Of a stretch of DNA of 64,000 nucleotides, positions 1 to 9,519 are shown one piece after another. The notes under the pieces are model-generated. The model worked only from the letters and a program-made list of their open reading frames with translations, was not told the origin of the DNA and did no database searches. The stretch comes from Methanosaeta sp. PtaB.Bin039 (lineage in GTDB: Archaea > Halobacteriota > Methanosarcinia > Methanotrichales > Methanotrichaceae). Each line of letters opens with the position of its first letter. Position 1 is the first letter of the stretch. The DNA is taken from contig MVQI01000082.1 in the NCBI GenBank assembly GCA_002067795.1, positions 1-64,000 of the forward strand. The letters are read 5' to 3'. The translations under genes and the position numbers were made by a program.

Positions 1-292
1 CTTTTTAGAAAAGTCGTTGTCCAAATATGATATCCAGTGATGGTCACCGTCCGAGCCCAGCATGAGGGACATATCGCAACATAATGGATCAGGGGATTGT
101 CGGCAGGTCCATCAGATTGGTCAAGGCCTCAGACAGGGCATTTCTCAAGTTCGTGGATCGCGGCCGAATGACCGATTCGATTCTCGGCCTTCTTGGATGT
201 GCAGCCATTAGCAGACGCGTCCCATGAGGAGCCGACAAGACGTCATTGAAAAAATAAGAGGCAGGTGGCATAAGCGCCACCCTGTTTTGGAT
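1..292. other. Left edge, no supported gene
   Basis: No family-like reading frame is visible. A 63-codon frame on the minus strand (89-280) lies 12 bp past the pyrophosphatase stop, but it has no recognisable domain and an arginine/proline-rich composition typical of chance frames in GC-rich DNA. Confidence 0.5.
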
Positions 293-1228
293 TTATTTCT
301 TGAATGCGGACTCGAGTGGCGGGATCACCTGCTTCTTTCTTGAGAGGCACTTCTCCTTGTAGATGGAGTTGTTGGCGAGCTTTCCGCCAAACGCCTTCTC
401 AAAGCCTGCCGCTGAAGCAGCATTGCCCACGAAGAGCAGGTCGCTGGCTTCCTTCATGACATCGGTGAGCATGAGAACGATCATGTCCAGCTTCTCGGCA
501 TCGGCCTTCTTCTTCATCTCATCGAGGATCGCCGCCCTCTTGGGAGTCAGGTCTGCAAGGTCCATGACCTCGATCTGGCCCACGCCTGCCTTGGTGCCGC
601 TGAAGTCGAACTTCTTGAAGTCGCCCATGAGTATGTCCAGGGCAGACTTGGACTTTATATCGCTCTTGGCCTTCAGCATCTCCATCCCGAACTTCATGGG
701 GTCCTCCCCGCAGATCTGAGAGAGCTTGGAGACTGCTGCCTTGTCCTTCTCGGTGCACGTTGGGGACTTGAAGAGGACGGTGTCGCTCAGGATGGCAGAC
801 ATCATGATTCCTGCCATTGCCTTAGGTATAGCCACGCCGTTTTGCTCATAGAGGCTCGCGATGATGGTCCCGGTGGCTCCAACCGGCTCGTTGTGGAAGA
901 ATATGGGCTTGCCGGTCTGGATATCGCCGATCTTGTGGTGGTCGACGACCTCCACGATATCGCCCTGCATGACATTGTCCACGGCCTGGCCCACCTCATT
1001 ATGATCCACCAGGATGACCTTCTTTCCGGCGGCATCAGTCAGAACCATGGGTGCTGCCAGCCCGAAATGATCCAGAATGAACTTGGTCTCGTTGTTCACG
1101 TTGCCGGCGGCCGCAGCCACCGCCTCTTTCACACCCAGCTGGGCTTTAAGGTTCGCATAGGCAATGGCAGAAGTCACAGAGTCGGTGTCAGGACTCTTGT
1201 GCCCGACGACGTAGATGTTCTCGGTCAA
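293..1228 (-). CDS. ppaC: Manganese-dependent inorganic pyrophosphatase (class II, DHH family)
   Basis: Hydrolyses pyrophosphate to two phosphates in the cytoplasm and so pulls biosynthetic reactions forward. At 311 aa it has the usual length of class II enzymes. Visible metal-site motifs are the N-terminal GHKSPDTDS (His10, Asp14, Asp16), DHNE (Asp75), the DHH signature (Asp96-His97-His98) and Asp149. The C-terminal substrate-binding SRKKQ sits at residues 296-300. The start is TTG at 1228 with a good Shine-Dalgarno sequence (GAGGTG, 6 nt upstream), and a TTTAAG box lies about 40 bp further up, so it appears to be a single-gene unit. Family assignment is firm. Confidence 0.96.
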   Translation of the reverse strand: MTENIYVVGHKSPDTDSVTSAIAYANLKAQLGVKEAVAAAAGNVNNETKFILDHFGLAAPMVLTDAAGKKVILVDHNEVGQAVDNVMQGDIVEVVDHHKIGDIQTGKPIFFHNEPVGATGTIIASLYEQNGVAIPKAMAGIMMSAILSDTVLFKSPTCTEKDKAAVSKLSQICGEDPMKFGMEMLKAKSDIKSKSALDILMGDFKKFDFSGTKAGVGQIEVMDLADLTPKRAAILDEMKKKADAEKLDMIVLMLTDVMKEASDLLFVGNAASAAGFEKAFGGKLANNSIYKEKCLSRKKQVIPPLESAFKK

Positions 1229-1852
1229 GGTTCACACCTCAGGGTTATTAGTGTACAACTTTCACTTAAACCTTGCTGGAATAGACTGCGGCACCTCACC
1301 CACAACCGTCATCCGTCTATCAGGCGGCCGCCCCGACTAAAAAGAAAGTATTTAAGGGAGGAAGGCGACATAATCTGGTCCTCTAAAGAGGGCTGGCCAG
1401 AGCACGACAGGCTGTCGCCATGATGGCCAGTGCAATATGGGGACTACATGCCGCGTTGATAGGTCCTTGGGATAGGATATTGACATTTGCGTCTACCTGT
1501 GACCTCAAGACAACCCAGATGCGGTACAGGGCCCGTTGCGAGGGTTACCGGACCGACTGAGGGCGACCGGCGGATGAGGCACCGGAGTTAGCACCGGGCT
1601 AAATTATATTATTTAATTATAAAATTTTGCGAATGCGATGGGTTTTCATTTGGTCACGTCTCAAAATCCTTTCCAACAAGCAGCCGTCCCTGTAAAATCC
1701 CAATTGCAGAATTCGGGCGCGACGGCCTTCTGCTGCCCGAATATCCCGCTTTGCCCTGGCCAGCCCAGCAGGGAAAATCCCCAGGATGGAAAAGGATTAA
1801 GGCACTGGAAGGGGGACTTTTGGTATCTTTGGGGAGCTTGACTTTGAGAGGT
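1229..1852. other. Intergenic region between divergent ppaC and tmk
   Basis: About 620 bp without a credible protein. A TATTTAAG box near 1350 precedes a GC-rich stretch (about 1375-1600) that can form hairpins, including CGACA/TGTCG inside CTGGCCA/TGGCCAG. That stretch ends in an AT-rich block (1601-1630) that may be the tmk promoter. A small structured RNA is possible, but no known RNA motif was recognised. Confidence 0.4.
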
Positions 1853-2494
1853 ATGCTGATAACCCTGGAAGGCATAGACGGTACCGGCAAGACCACGGTC
1901 CTCGACTCTCTACGAGAGCAGCTTAGCAGGTGGCCTGACGCCGTATTCACAGCCGAGCCCACAGGCGGGGAGGCTGGACAGCTGGTCCGCAAGATGCTGT
2001 CCCGCGATCAGAGGACCGCTGAAGAGAAGCTGGAGCTGCTCTTCCTCTTTCTTGCCGATCACGCCCATCACCTGGACCGAACTGTGATCCCGGCCCTGAA
2101 GAGAGGCGCAATCGTGGTATCCGACCGCTACTCCGACTCGCGGGCTGCGTATCAGGGAGCCACCCTGGAAGGCCTGGTACCGAACAGCCTGGAGTGGGTG
2201 CAGTCCCTGCACCGGCCATGGTCAGCAGTTCCCGATCTGACCCTGCTCTTGGACCTGGATCCAAGACTGGCAGTGCAGAGGTGCCAGGGCCGCCTGGATG
2301 CGGCATCTGCCGGCCAGGAGGCCTTTGAGAGGGTGGAGCTCTTGCGGGAGGTGCGGGCCAACTTTTCCCGACTTGTCGGTCAGCAGCCGCATCGCTTCCA
2401 CGTTATCGATGCCTCGAAAGATCCGGAGCTTGTGGCCGACGAAGCCTGGGCGACGGTCAAGGACCGTCTGAAGAGAGACCGGCCCGGGCAATGA
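1853..2494 (+). CDS. tmk: Thymidylate kinase
   Basis: Phosphorylates dTMP to dTDP with ATP, the step after thymidylate synthase (a thyA gene lies at 14.4 kb). The protein is 213 aa, normal for the family. Residues 1-20 hold the P-loop (EGIDGTGKTT), and the DRY-type motif (SDRYSDSRAAYQG) follows around residue 90. The frame is open upstream to 1751, but the ATG at 1853 puts the P-loop at the very N terminus as in relatives, so I chose it; TTG codons at 1838 and 1844 are alternatives. The 3' end overlaps the convergent mptE by 38 bp. Confidence 0.95.
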   Translation: MLITLEGIDGTGKTTVLDSLREQLSRWPDAVFTAEPTGGEAGQLVRKMLSRDQRTAEEKLELLFLFLADHAHHLDRTVIPALKRGAIVVSDRYSDSRAAYQGATLEGLVPNSLEWVQSLHRPWSAVPDLTLLLDLDPRLAVQRCQGRLDAASAGQEAFERVELLREVRANFSRLVGQQPHRFHVIDASKDPELVADEAWATVKDRLKRDRPGQ

Positions 2495-3110
2495 GCCGCC
2501 TGGCCCAGTCGAGCTTCTTCTTCTTGCGAGGGGTGACTGACGGATCGTCGAGATCGAAGCCCACGAGGCGGATATCCCGGCATCCCATGGCCAGCGCCAT
2601 GAAGACGCAGCGATCCCCGTCGGTGAATCCGCCGAAATTGTGAAGCGGCGGTACTGGAGCAGACTGTGCAGTCCCCACGACCAGAGGGAGTCTGGGTAAG
2701 AACTCACGGAGCCTGTCCATGTTGTCTCCATGTGCATGCACAACCACCACTGCGCCCCTCTGACAAGCAGCTATAATGGCTGGCACGTCCCCATCCAGGT
2801 CGGTGACGATGGCGTCTGGTATGAGGCCTCTGTCGAGCAGGACCGCTGCTGCGCCATCTGCGGCCACCAGAGCCCGGCCATCCAGATCCCGACCTTCAAT
2901 TAAGGCCTGCAGCTCCCCCGGGAGAGAGGGGGCATTTCCAAAGATCGTGGCACTTCGTCCCTCCAGACGGGACCGCAGCAGGACCTCCTGGGTCTGCCTG
3001 CCAGCCAATAGGGCTGAGAGAAGACAGGCTGCCTCCTCGTCTCGCTCCCGGCCAAATCCGAAGTCGTCCAGGATCTCCTGGTAAATGGGCTCCCACTCTT
3101 CAAACCGCAT
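2457..3110 (-). CDS. mptE: 6-hydroxymethyl-7,8-dihydropterin pyrophosphokinase, MptE type (DUF115)
   Basis: Transfers pyrophosphate from ATP to 6-hydroxymethyl-dihydropterin, a step of tetrahydromethanopterin synthesis in methanogens. The 217-aa protein carries DUF115 family features: a Rossmann-like segment (FGNAPSLPGEL, about residues 57-67), VAADGAA (82-88), the acidic VTDLDGD (about 101-107), VVHAHGDN, GFTDGDRC and GFDLDD near the C terminus. The DGDR and DLD clusters are presumed metal or nucleotide ligands. It is convergent with tmk and overlaps its tail. The ATG start at 3110 gives the usual length. Function is assigned by family; the sequence alone does not show pterin specificity. 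Confidence 0.88.
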   Translation of the reverse strand: MRFEEWEPIYQEILDDFGFGRERDEEAACLLSALLAGRQTQEVLLRSRLEGRSATIFGNAPSLPGELQALIEGRDLDGRALVAADGAAAVLLDRGLIPDAIVTDLDGDVPAIIAACQRGAVVVVHAHGDNMDRLREFLPRLPLVVGTAQSAPVPPLHNFGGFTDGDRCVFMALAMGCRDIRLVGFDLDDPSVTPRKKKKLDWARRLIARAGLSSDGP

Positions 3111-3217
3111 GATAGAGGGGGTAGCAACTGCGGATAATTAGCCTTTTCCAATGGTCGCAGCTATCGATGGAGCCAATGACGAAAGAATCGCCCCACAGCA
3201 ATCTATTTCTTTTCCGA

Positions 3218-3253
3218 AAAAGAGGGTGTTTGAGGGGGGGTTACCCCCCTCAA
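3218..3253 (-). terminator. Hairpin terminator of the secreted-protein gene
   Basis: A perfect 10-bp stem (TTGAGGGGGG / CCCCCCTCAA, 4-nt loop) at 3230-3253 lies 22 bp past the stop of the gene at 3276. On the minus strand it is followed by a T-rich tail (CTCTTTTTC). Confidence 0.65.
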
Positions 3254-3275
3254 CTTATGTTGAATTGAATCTCGG

Positions 3276-4244
3276 CTACTCTCCCTGGAACTCAGCCTCA
3301 GAGGGCACCTTATAGCAGGTGCAGTCGAAGATGGGCTTCATACCCTTGTACCAAGCAGGCTGTCTGTAGTCGAAGTCGTCGTAGCCGCCATCGCACAGGC
3401 AGGGCAGCCAGTCGGGGTTCTTCTGAACCAGCTTGTACGGGGTCTCCAGAGTCATGTTCTTCACTATGTCGTAGGTACCGAAGTAGTCCTCATCGATCTC
3501 GATGGCCGGGTTCTTCCAGGCGTTCTTGGCGAAGAAGGACTCAGGAGTCCTGGACTCATAGGCAGCCACGTATGGTTCTGCAGTCCTGTCTATTGCTCCC
3601 TTCAGCACACCGAAGTGGATGCGGCCGTCGTCAACGTGCTCGTTGACCTTCATCTGGATGTAGCCTACGCCGAAGAACTCGGGATCATAGGTGTGGTTGA
3701 ACTTCTCCTTGGCCAGCACATCGACCTCCTTGTCGATGCCGTGGGCGTACTCGATCTCGTGGTGCATCGAGGTTGCAGCGCGGTAGTTCTTTATCCAGAT
3801 CTTCTCCTTGAGCAGGGAGTCGAACAGGATTGGGTTAGCGGCATAGTAGCCGGTGCCGATGGCGATCTGCATCGGGGAGTAGACCATCACATTGTCTTCC
3901 TTCAGGGAGATGCAGTTCTCCAGGTAGTCGTTCCAGTCGGCGTCGTACGGGTGGGTCTCGGTCAGGGAGTCCTGCACGTACATGACAACCTCGTTGTCTA
4001 TGGATCCGGAGCCGTGTACATAGTCATGAACAGCCAGGGCGCCAGCCTTGGCATAGCGGTAGGTCATCCAGTAACCGCTGCCCTGGACCGACTGCTCGAA
4101 GTTGAATGTGACATTCTTGTAAGCTCGCTCATCGGGGTAAGCACCTGCAGTATACCAACCCTCTGGCCTCAACAAATCGCTAACCGCAGCCGCTGAGACC
4201 CCAATGAGAGCCATAATCGCTAGCAGCACAATAACTTTTCTCAA
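3276..4244 (-). CDS. Secreted protein, probably an abundant surface or sheath component
   Basis: No enzyme family is recognised. The 322-aa product starts with a clear signal peptide (Lys near the N terminus, hydrophobic core, likely cleavage after the Ala-rich segment at about 19-20). The mature part is rich in Tyr, Asp and Asn, with three N-x-T glycosylation sequons (NVT, NHT, NMT) and paired cysteines near the C terminus (CLC and CTC). There is no C-terminal membrane anchor. The start is TTG at 4244 with a GGAGG site about 8 nt upstream. Codon choice is strongly biased to AAC, GAC, TAC and AAG, and the gene has its own promoter region and a strong terminator, all suggesting high expression. 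Methanothrix cells have a proteinaceous sheath, so a sheath or surface role is plausible, but this is inference. Confidence 0.7.
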   Translation of the reverse strand: MRKVIVLLAIMALIGVSAAAVSDLLRPEGWYTAGAYPDERAYKNVTFNFEQSVQGSGYWMTYRYAKAGALAVHDYVHGSGSIDNEVVMYVQDSLTETHPYDADWNDYLENCISLKEDNVMVYSPMQIAIGTGYYAANPILFDSLLKEKIWIKNYRAATSMHHEIEYAHGIDKEVDVLAKEKFNHTYDPEFFGVGYIQMKVNEHVDDGRIHFGVLKGAIDRTAEPYVAAYESRTPESFFAKNAWKNPAIEIDEDYFGTYDIVKNMTLETPYKLVQKNPDWLPCLCDGGYDDFDYRQPAWYKGMKPIFDCTCYKVPSEAEFQGE

Positions 4245-5571
4245 ATCTTTCCCTCCATCTAACGCTGATATGGACTATTCTCAGTATGAGCCTGTAATCT
4301 TTAATGCAAACCACCTATTTTAATCTGTTGATTGGCGCCACTAGAAGCCTTGCCGGCATCGATATCTATCCGTGAAGAGACGGGATCGCCCATAAATTCA
4401 GGCGATGTGAAAAATGATAAATTATTTTGTATAACAGAGTGAATATGATTTGAGCTATGCGACCTTGGGGATATTAGCATCGAGGATTCCCAACTCAAAC
4501 GAGATGAACGACGAAGAGATGCGCCCCGTCGATTACGGCGTCAATGATGGGTTTATGCTATATTTTATATACTTATTATATTATTTTAAATATATATGTG
4601 CGTCGGTCTTACTCACATCAAAATTTAAAATAAATAATAATGTTAAACATTAATTTAATAATTTATATAATAATTTTCCAAAATCCTGGATATGAGGATA
4701 GAAGATGTTGCGGATAGGGAGACAATAAAGAGAAGAAGGTAAAGAGAAGAATGAGACAAATAAGTGGCAATAAGAGGCAATAGATGCAATAGATGCAATG
4801 AGGTGGTAATAAGGTGGCAATGATGGCTCAAAACCATGCGCCTCAGCGATTTTCAGGCTCTTCGCTATTTCCTGTGGGTAACTTCAGAATAGCAACTAGC
4901 GGATTCATGATTTAGAGTCATCTGAAGTCGGACCAATAAGGCGAATGATATCGATTAGTTGCTCATGAACAAGGACATTCAGGAATCACTTCGCAGATAC
5001 GAATCCATTGATCTCTGGATTTAGCCACACAAAACAGCGAGGAGCCGATCTTCAGACAGCATCCCCTAAGCAGAGGGGGCTTTATTAGATAAGATATCCT
5101 CACGGACGAGGGATACGCAAATGCATCAGAAAACACACAAATATATCTTAAGGCCAGTGCTGTGGCATAATGCCCCCCTTCTGGCATGAAGCCCGTCTCC
5201 TCAAGCGCAGATGGCGCCACACAGCAGCCTCGCCCGCACATCCTGCAACATAGCTGACCAGCCCTTAACCAAAAGCTTAATACGTTAGTGGAGGTTGAAA
5301 GAATTTTAGCGTAATTACCAGCATCGATCTGGCGAACGGGGATATCTTTTGTCAAGAAGGATCTCGTATCAGCCGGCCAGGCCTGCCGGAAGTATTTCGT
5401 TCCTTCCCAGCAGTGCTTTTCTGGCGCCGATATCTCGCCGGGTCGGGCTGATATGCCGTGAAGGGAACCCCACCTGTTAGCGGCACACAATTGGGATTTG
5501 CGGGTGAGATAATCCCCGGATTCACGGACGAAAACACCAGCATATTGCTGGAACAGGAGGACCAAAGGGGG
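4245..5571. other. Long intergenic region with low-complexity purine-rich stretch
   Basis: Holds the upstream region of the secreted-protein gene (TTAAAATA-type box on the minus strand near 4316), an AT-rich block at 4550-4680 and a purine-rich stretch at 4700-4825 with short direct repeats (CAATAGATG twice, GGCAATAAG variants). I see no credible gene. The long leucine-rich minus-strand frame entering from 6459 is the antisense of the coiled-coil gene. Confidence 0.5.
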
Positions 5572-6432
5572 ATGCTTGCAGAACTGGAAGACAAGAAGGC
5601 CAAGCTGAAGCAGGAGTCGCTCGTCTTTAAGGATAAGCGCAGCCAGCTCAACGCCGAGGCCAGCAAGTGGGCGGCGAAGAGAAACGAGCTCAACAAGAGC
5701 ACCAAGGAGCTCATCGAGAAAGCCCAAGAGCTCAAAAAGCTTCGCGACGAGGACAACAAGAACGTGGCCGAGGCCAAGAAGCAGCGGGACGAGCTCAACG
5801 AGAAGACGAACGAGATCTACGCCAAGATAGACGAGATCAGGAAGCGGTACAACCTCACTGGAGACCGCTCCATCCGTGACCTCCGTCGGGAGATAGACCA
5901 CCTCGAGTTCCGTCAGCAAACCGAGGTGCTCAGCCCGGACAAGGAGAAGCAACTGGTGGACAAGATCGCGTCGCTTCACTCCGAGTTTAAGGGCCGCAAA
6001 GAGCAGCTGGAGAAGAATGACGAGCTGCGCAGGCTTCTGGATGAAGCTCAGGCCCTGCGGGACCAGGCCTCCCAGTTCCATGAGGCAGTCACCAAGTACG
6101 CAGAGCAGGCCCAGGAATATCATGACCAGATGATCGGCACATTCAAGGAAGCCGACCAGAAGAGGGCGGAGGCCGATGCCGCCCATAAGGAGTTCGTGAA
6201 AGCCCAGGAGTCCGCCGACGAGCAGCACAAGGAGTTCATACGGACCCAGCGGGAGATTCGCGACTTCGATAAGGTCATAGTGGGCCTGAAGAAGAAGAAC
6301 CGGGATGCCAGAGAGGACCGGGCCAAAGAGGTCGCCAAGCGCGAGGCCGAGGAGATCCTCAGCCAGTTCCGGGCTGGCGAGAAGCTTGATACATCCGACC
6401 TGCTCCGCCTGCAGCGGGCCGGGCTGGTGTGA
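5572..6432 (+). CDS. Long coiled-coil protein (COG1340-like)
   Basis: A 286-aa protein almost entirely made of charged heptads (Lys, Glu, Arg, Asp, Gln, Leu), with only a short non-helical break around the YNLTGDRS segment. It resembles the archaeal coiled-coil family sometimes misannotated as phosphoserine phosphatase; no catalytic motif is present, so a structural or scaffold role is more likely. I chose ATG 5572 because GGAGG lies 10 nt upstream and the heptads begin there. A GTG at 5458 would add 38 residues that do not look like coiled coil. A hairpin follows the stop directly. No signal peptide or membrane segment is present. Confidence 0.75.
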   Translation: MLAELEDKKAKLKQESLVFKDKRSQLNAEASKWAAKRNELNKSTKELIEKAQELKKLRDEDNKNVAEAKKQRDELNEKTNEIYAKIDEIRKRYNLTGDRSIRDLRREIDHLEFRQQTEVLSPDKEKQLVDKIASLHSEFKGRKEQLEKNDELRRLLDEAQALRDQASQFHEAVTKYAEQAQEYHDQMIGTFKEADQKRAEADAAHKEFVKAQESADEQHKEFIRTQREIRDFDKVIVGLKKKNRDAREDRAKEVAKREAEEILSQFRAGEKLDTSDLLRLQRAGLV

Positions 6433-6433
6433 A

Positions 6434-6465
6434 GGAGGACCCCCCGGGGCCTCCTGCAATTTTCT
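6434..6465 (+). terminator. Hairpin after coiled-coil gene
   Basis: GGAGG (6434-6438) pairs with CCTCC (6450-6454), with further C/G pairs inside. It is followed by AATTTTCTAAT and begins just past the stop codon. Confidence 0.5.
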
Positions 6466-6801
6466 AATAGAACGGTTCTAAGTGCTTATCGGCCGGCTGC
6501 CCTGAGCAGCTGTCCGAGGTGTCGTTTTTCGTCCTTGTCGCGATGGCTGTAGCCCTGGTAACGAGACATGCTGCATATTTTTGCATGAGTTTTCCCAACG
6601 CGGCTGTCGTGGCTCTAGACGAATGGATCGCCGCGCGCCCCTGATTCTGCCGGTAAATACAACACGTACCTCCGATACGAATCCCGACATGCAGTACCGA
6701 TTCGATTCCCCCACCATCAGCAGCCGCCCCAAGCATCCCACCCGGAGGAAAGCCTAAGGAGGCATCAGCTTTAACAGGAGTATAACCAACAATGAGAAGG
6801 C
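6466..6801. other. Intergenic, no supported gene
   Basis: About 335 bp. Two overlapping minus-strand frames of under 90 codons have no recognisable features. I see no clear promoter for the downstream hydrolase apart from scattered AT steps. Confidence 0.4.
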
Positions 6802-7482
6802 ATGAAGATCACATGGCACTCTCATTCCTGTTTCGAGCTGGAGGACTCTCGCAGGATTGTCATCGATCCCTATCTAGATAACAATCCTGCTGCCCATGCC
6901 AAGTCCGTCCAATTCAATCCGGATCTGATCGCACTGACCCACGCCCATGCCGATCACCTGGGCGATGCCGCCCAGATAGCCAGGCGAACAGGCTGCCTGG
7001 TGGTGGCAATCTCGGAGCTGGCCAGATACCTGGACAGGCTGGGCGTCAGGACCGAAGGGATGAACCTAGGAGGCTCGCTTCGGGTGGGAGAGATCGTGTT
7101 GCGCATGACTGCTGCGCTGCACTCCGCAGGAATAACCCAGACTGACCCGCCCCTCTGCGGTGGCCACGCAGCAGGCTTCGTCATCGAGGACGGCACATCG
7201 GTCTACCACGCCGGAGACACCGCGCTCTTCTCAGACATGAAGCTGATCGGGGAGCTGTACCGGCCAGAGGTAGCCTTGCTGCCCATAGGCGGCCGCTGGA
7301 CCATGGGGCCAAGAGAAGCTGCCCTGGCAGCCAGCTGGATCAGGCCGGAGGTTGCCATCCCCATGCACTACAACACAAGTTCTGCCATAGCGGCTGACCC
7401 GGCGGAGTTCCAGGAACTGGTTGAGACCCTTTGCGATACCGAGGTTGTGATCCTTGAGGCAGGGGACTGCCTGGAATATTGA
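6802..7482 (+). CDS. Metal-dependent hydrolase, UPF0173 / UlaG-like metallo-beta-lactamase fold
   Basis: Cytoplasmic metallohydrolase of unknown substrate. The 226-aa protein has the core fold and metal ligands: an N-terminal HSHSCFEL, the THAHADHLGD motif (HxHxDH, about residues 48-57), YHAGDTALF (Asp ligand, about 135-143) and PMHYNT near the C terminus. Length matches the UPF0173 family (about 225-230 aa). ATG 6802 places the first beta strand at the N terminus as in relatives. It precedes cgi121 by 228 bp, and co-transcription is not obvious. Relatives are often labelled as UlaG-like, but no ascorbate pathway gene is near. Confidence 0.88.
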   Translation: MKITWHSHSCFELEDSRRIVIDPYLDNNPAAHAKSVQFNPDLIALTHAHADHLGDAAQIARRTGCLVVAISELARYLDRLGVRTEGMNLGGSLRVGEIVLRMTAALHSAGITQTDPPLCGGHAAGFVIEDGTSVYHAGDTALFSDMKLIGELYRPEVALLPIGGRWTMGPREAALAASWIRPEVAIPMHYNTSSAIAADPAEFQELVETLCDTEVVILEAGDCLEY

Positions 7483-7710
7483 GATCCCCAACCAAACCTC
7501 CATGAACCTGCATCCAATCACGGTCAAAAGCCAGCAGTAAAAGACGAGCGGCATTGGGGATCCGCCAATAGCTCGACAGACTTTACCTGAAAGATCAAGA
7601 GCCAGGACACCAGTTTAGCCTGTGGCTGATGCTGTACAGGCGCTATTGCCGACTTCGAGAGCTTTTGTGGGACAACAAGATTTTAAACGAACCAGCCAAG
7701 TCTTGGAGAG

Positions 7711-8184
7711 ATGAGAGTACGTCTGATCTTCGGCCGGCCATGTGAGGATATGCTGACGGCAGTCAAGAGACTGCGAAGCCAGGGATACCTGATCCAGGCG
7801 TTCGACGCCTCCCTGGTGGTCAGCGCCGACCATCTCTGGTATGCTGCCCAAAAGGCAATGCAGGCAATGTCTCAGGGTAGAAATGTTGCCAGGGACCTGG
7901 GGATCGAGATCCTGCGATACGCCTCCGGCCAGAGGCAGATCGGAAAGGCTCTGCAGATGGGCATCACTCAGGAGACGGAACGGGTTGCGGTTGTTGCAGT
8001 TGGCGATATCGAGGAGGAATTGCTGGCCGGACTGGTGGAGCAGGACGGACGTGATATCTCCTTTGACCGGGGCAGGGTGATGGCGTACTTCGAGATATCG
8101 GACATCGAGCTCGAGGCTGCCGGAAACGAAAGAATTGCCGACCTGGTCTTGGAGAGGGTAGCCCTGGTGAACGCCTATCGTTAG
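7711..8184 (+). CDS. cgi121: KEOPS complex subunit Cgi121
   Basis: Subunit of the KEOPS complex, which makes the t6A modification at tRNA position 37. Cgi121 binds the kinase Bud32 and helps hold the tRNA. The 157-aa protein has the family pattern: FDASLVVSADHL in the first third, a central helix (AAQKAMQAMSQGRN) and the ILRYASGQRQIGKAL segment, the best conserved part. Bud32 is encoded separately at 53.6 kb. GGAGAG sits directly before ATG 7711. Confidence 0.88.
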   Translation: MRVRLIFGRPCEDMLTAVKRLRSQGYLIQAFDASLVVSADHLWYAAQKAMQAMSQGRNVARDLGIEILRYASGQRQIGKALQMGITQETERVAVVAVGDIEEELLAGLVEQDGRDISFDRGRVMAYFEISDIELEAAGNERIADLVLERVALVNAYR

Positions 8185-8280
8185 GACCAGGGCCAGATCC
8201 ATAACCGTGGCAAATCGTGCATCCCGGGCGGATCTGATCCGATGTCTGAGAGGCCAACGCCGGAGTTGGGAGGAGAGAGG

Positions 8281-8889
8281 TTGAAAGAGAAATCGAAGGA
8301 AGAGTTCTACACCCAGAAGCGCTGGACGAACTGGATGAACAAGGTCAAGGAGAGCAAGTTCGAGCTGACCGATTCTGAGCAGGACGCCACCGGGGCGGTC
8401 TTCGTCTATATAATGGACGACGTTGTCCTGGCCTGCCTGAAGGTCATAGCCCGCAAGGAGAAGAACCTGATCACTCAGGAGGAGGCCTTTGCAGCTCTGC
8501 GGATCATCCAGGAGATCGTCTCATCAGAGCACGAGAGCCTGGGGCAGGATGCCGACATGATGCTGGAATCTCTGCAGACCGGGCTCTTTGCGGTATTCAT
8601 ATCCTGCCAGCGATATCTGGAAGGGGATTACGACCAGCAGACCAGGCTTGCGGATCTGGTGGAGCAAGCCAGGCAGGCAGAGGGTGAAGAGAGAATTGAC
8701 GATTGCCTTGGGCTGGTGGGAAGCCTTGGAGCCAGGGTGATCGGCGGAGAGAAGCTGCCTGAGATGCCTGAGATGCCTTACAGCATGGTGGCCGAGCTGA
8801 TGGACGGAGTAGATGCCATCGCTGCAGCCATGATGGGTGATGATAGCTATAAGGAAGAGGACGGGTCCGATCTGGGAGATGAAGCCTGA
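8281..8889 (+). CDS. DUF2150 family protein
   Basis: Archaeal protein of unknown function. It begins with a basic, Trp-containing segment (FYTQKRWTNWMNKVKESKF), typical of DUF2150 as I recall it, followed by helical regions and an acidic C terminus. No catalytic motif, signal peptide or membrane span is visible. I prefer TTG 8281 (202 aa) because GGGAGGAG lies 5-8 nt upstream; ATG 8242 would add 13 residues of low-complexity sequence. It follows cgi121 by about 95 bp on the same strand and may be co-transcribed. Confidence 0.7.
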   Translation: MKEKSKEEFYTQKRWTNWMNKVKESKFELTDSEQDATGAVFVYIMDDVVLACLKVIARKEKNLITQEEAFAALRIIQEIVSSEHESLGQDADMMLESLQTGLFAVFISCQRYLEGDYDQQTRLADLVEQARQAEGEERIDDCLGLVGSLGARVIGGEKLPEMPEMPYSMVAELMDGVDAIAAAMMGDDSYKEEDGSDLGDEA

Positions 8890-9519
8890 GAAAAGAAGCC
8901 GTCGATGTATGCAGGCGGCAATCCGGTCCCCGTCTAGCCCCTCCCAAGCCCCACCTTGCTGCAACCTGAGATGGGCCCCTGAAATGCCCGGAGATGTCCT
9001 CTCTCCAAACGCTTTTGTTCCAGATAGATATCGGCGTTCAGCGGATTTGTCAAGGGATGTCTCTAGCGATATCGGCAGTTCCTTTAATCAAACGAGGATA
9101 TTCTTCATTGTAATATAGTATTTTCCATATAACATAGTATCCTTAGAAATGGTATCCTGGAAATGGCATCCCGGAAAAGTAATATCTTCGAAAGAGCGGA
9201 TTCTGAAGAGATCACCGATGAAACAACAAACGGCAGAACATATTGTCCTGGACGTAAGTTATCGATTGCGGCCTATCGAAAGAGGTCGGTGAACACCTGA
9301 AGCCATCTCTTGAACCATCTCAGAATCTGTCGTTGAAAACCATCATCGTGGACCGGACAATTTGGATACCGATCTTTCTTGGCCTGGCATCCTCATGCAG
9401 GCAGTCGACAATGGCCGTCCGATTATCTCGCCGCCTCAAGATCTGCGTGTCCCTCGATTGCTCTCATGGGGAGACGTCTGGAGTCATATTCAGGTATCGA
9501 CACTTCAGAGCCGTGTCGC
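8890..9519. other. Convergent intergenic region, no supported gene
   Basis: About 630 bp between the DUF2150 gene and the minus-strand methionine aminopeptidase. An AT-rich patch with partly repeated ATAGTAT steps lies at 9100-9135. Several overlapping plus-strand frames at 9333-9675 run antisense into the aminopeptidase and are not protein-like. Confidence 0.45.

Noticed and set aside
3615-4196. 193-codon plus-strand frame over the secreted-protein gene
   Set aside because: Val/Leu/Gly/Asp-rich shadow of the minus-strand gene, which has a signal peptide, ribosome site and terminator.
4963-6459. 498-codon leucine-rich frame on the minus strand
   Set aside because: It is the antisense of the coiled-coil gene: Lys/Glu/Gln codons read backwards as Leu, Phe and Ser. 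It has no start context or domain.
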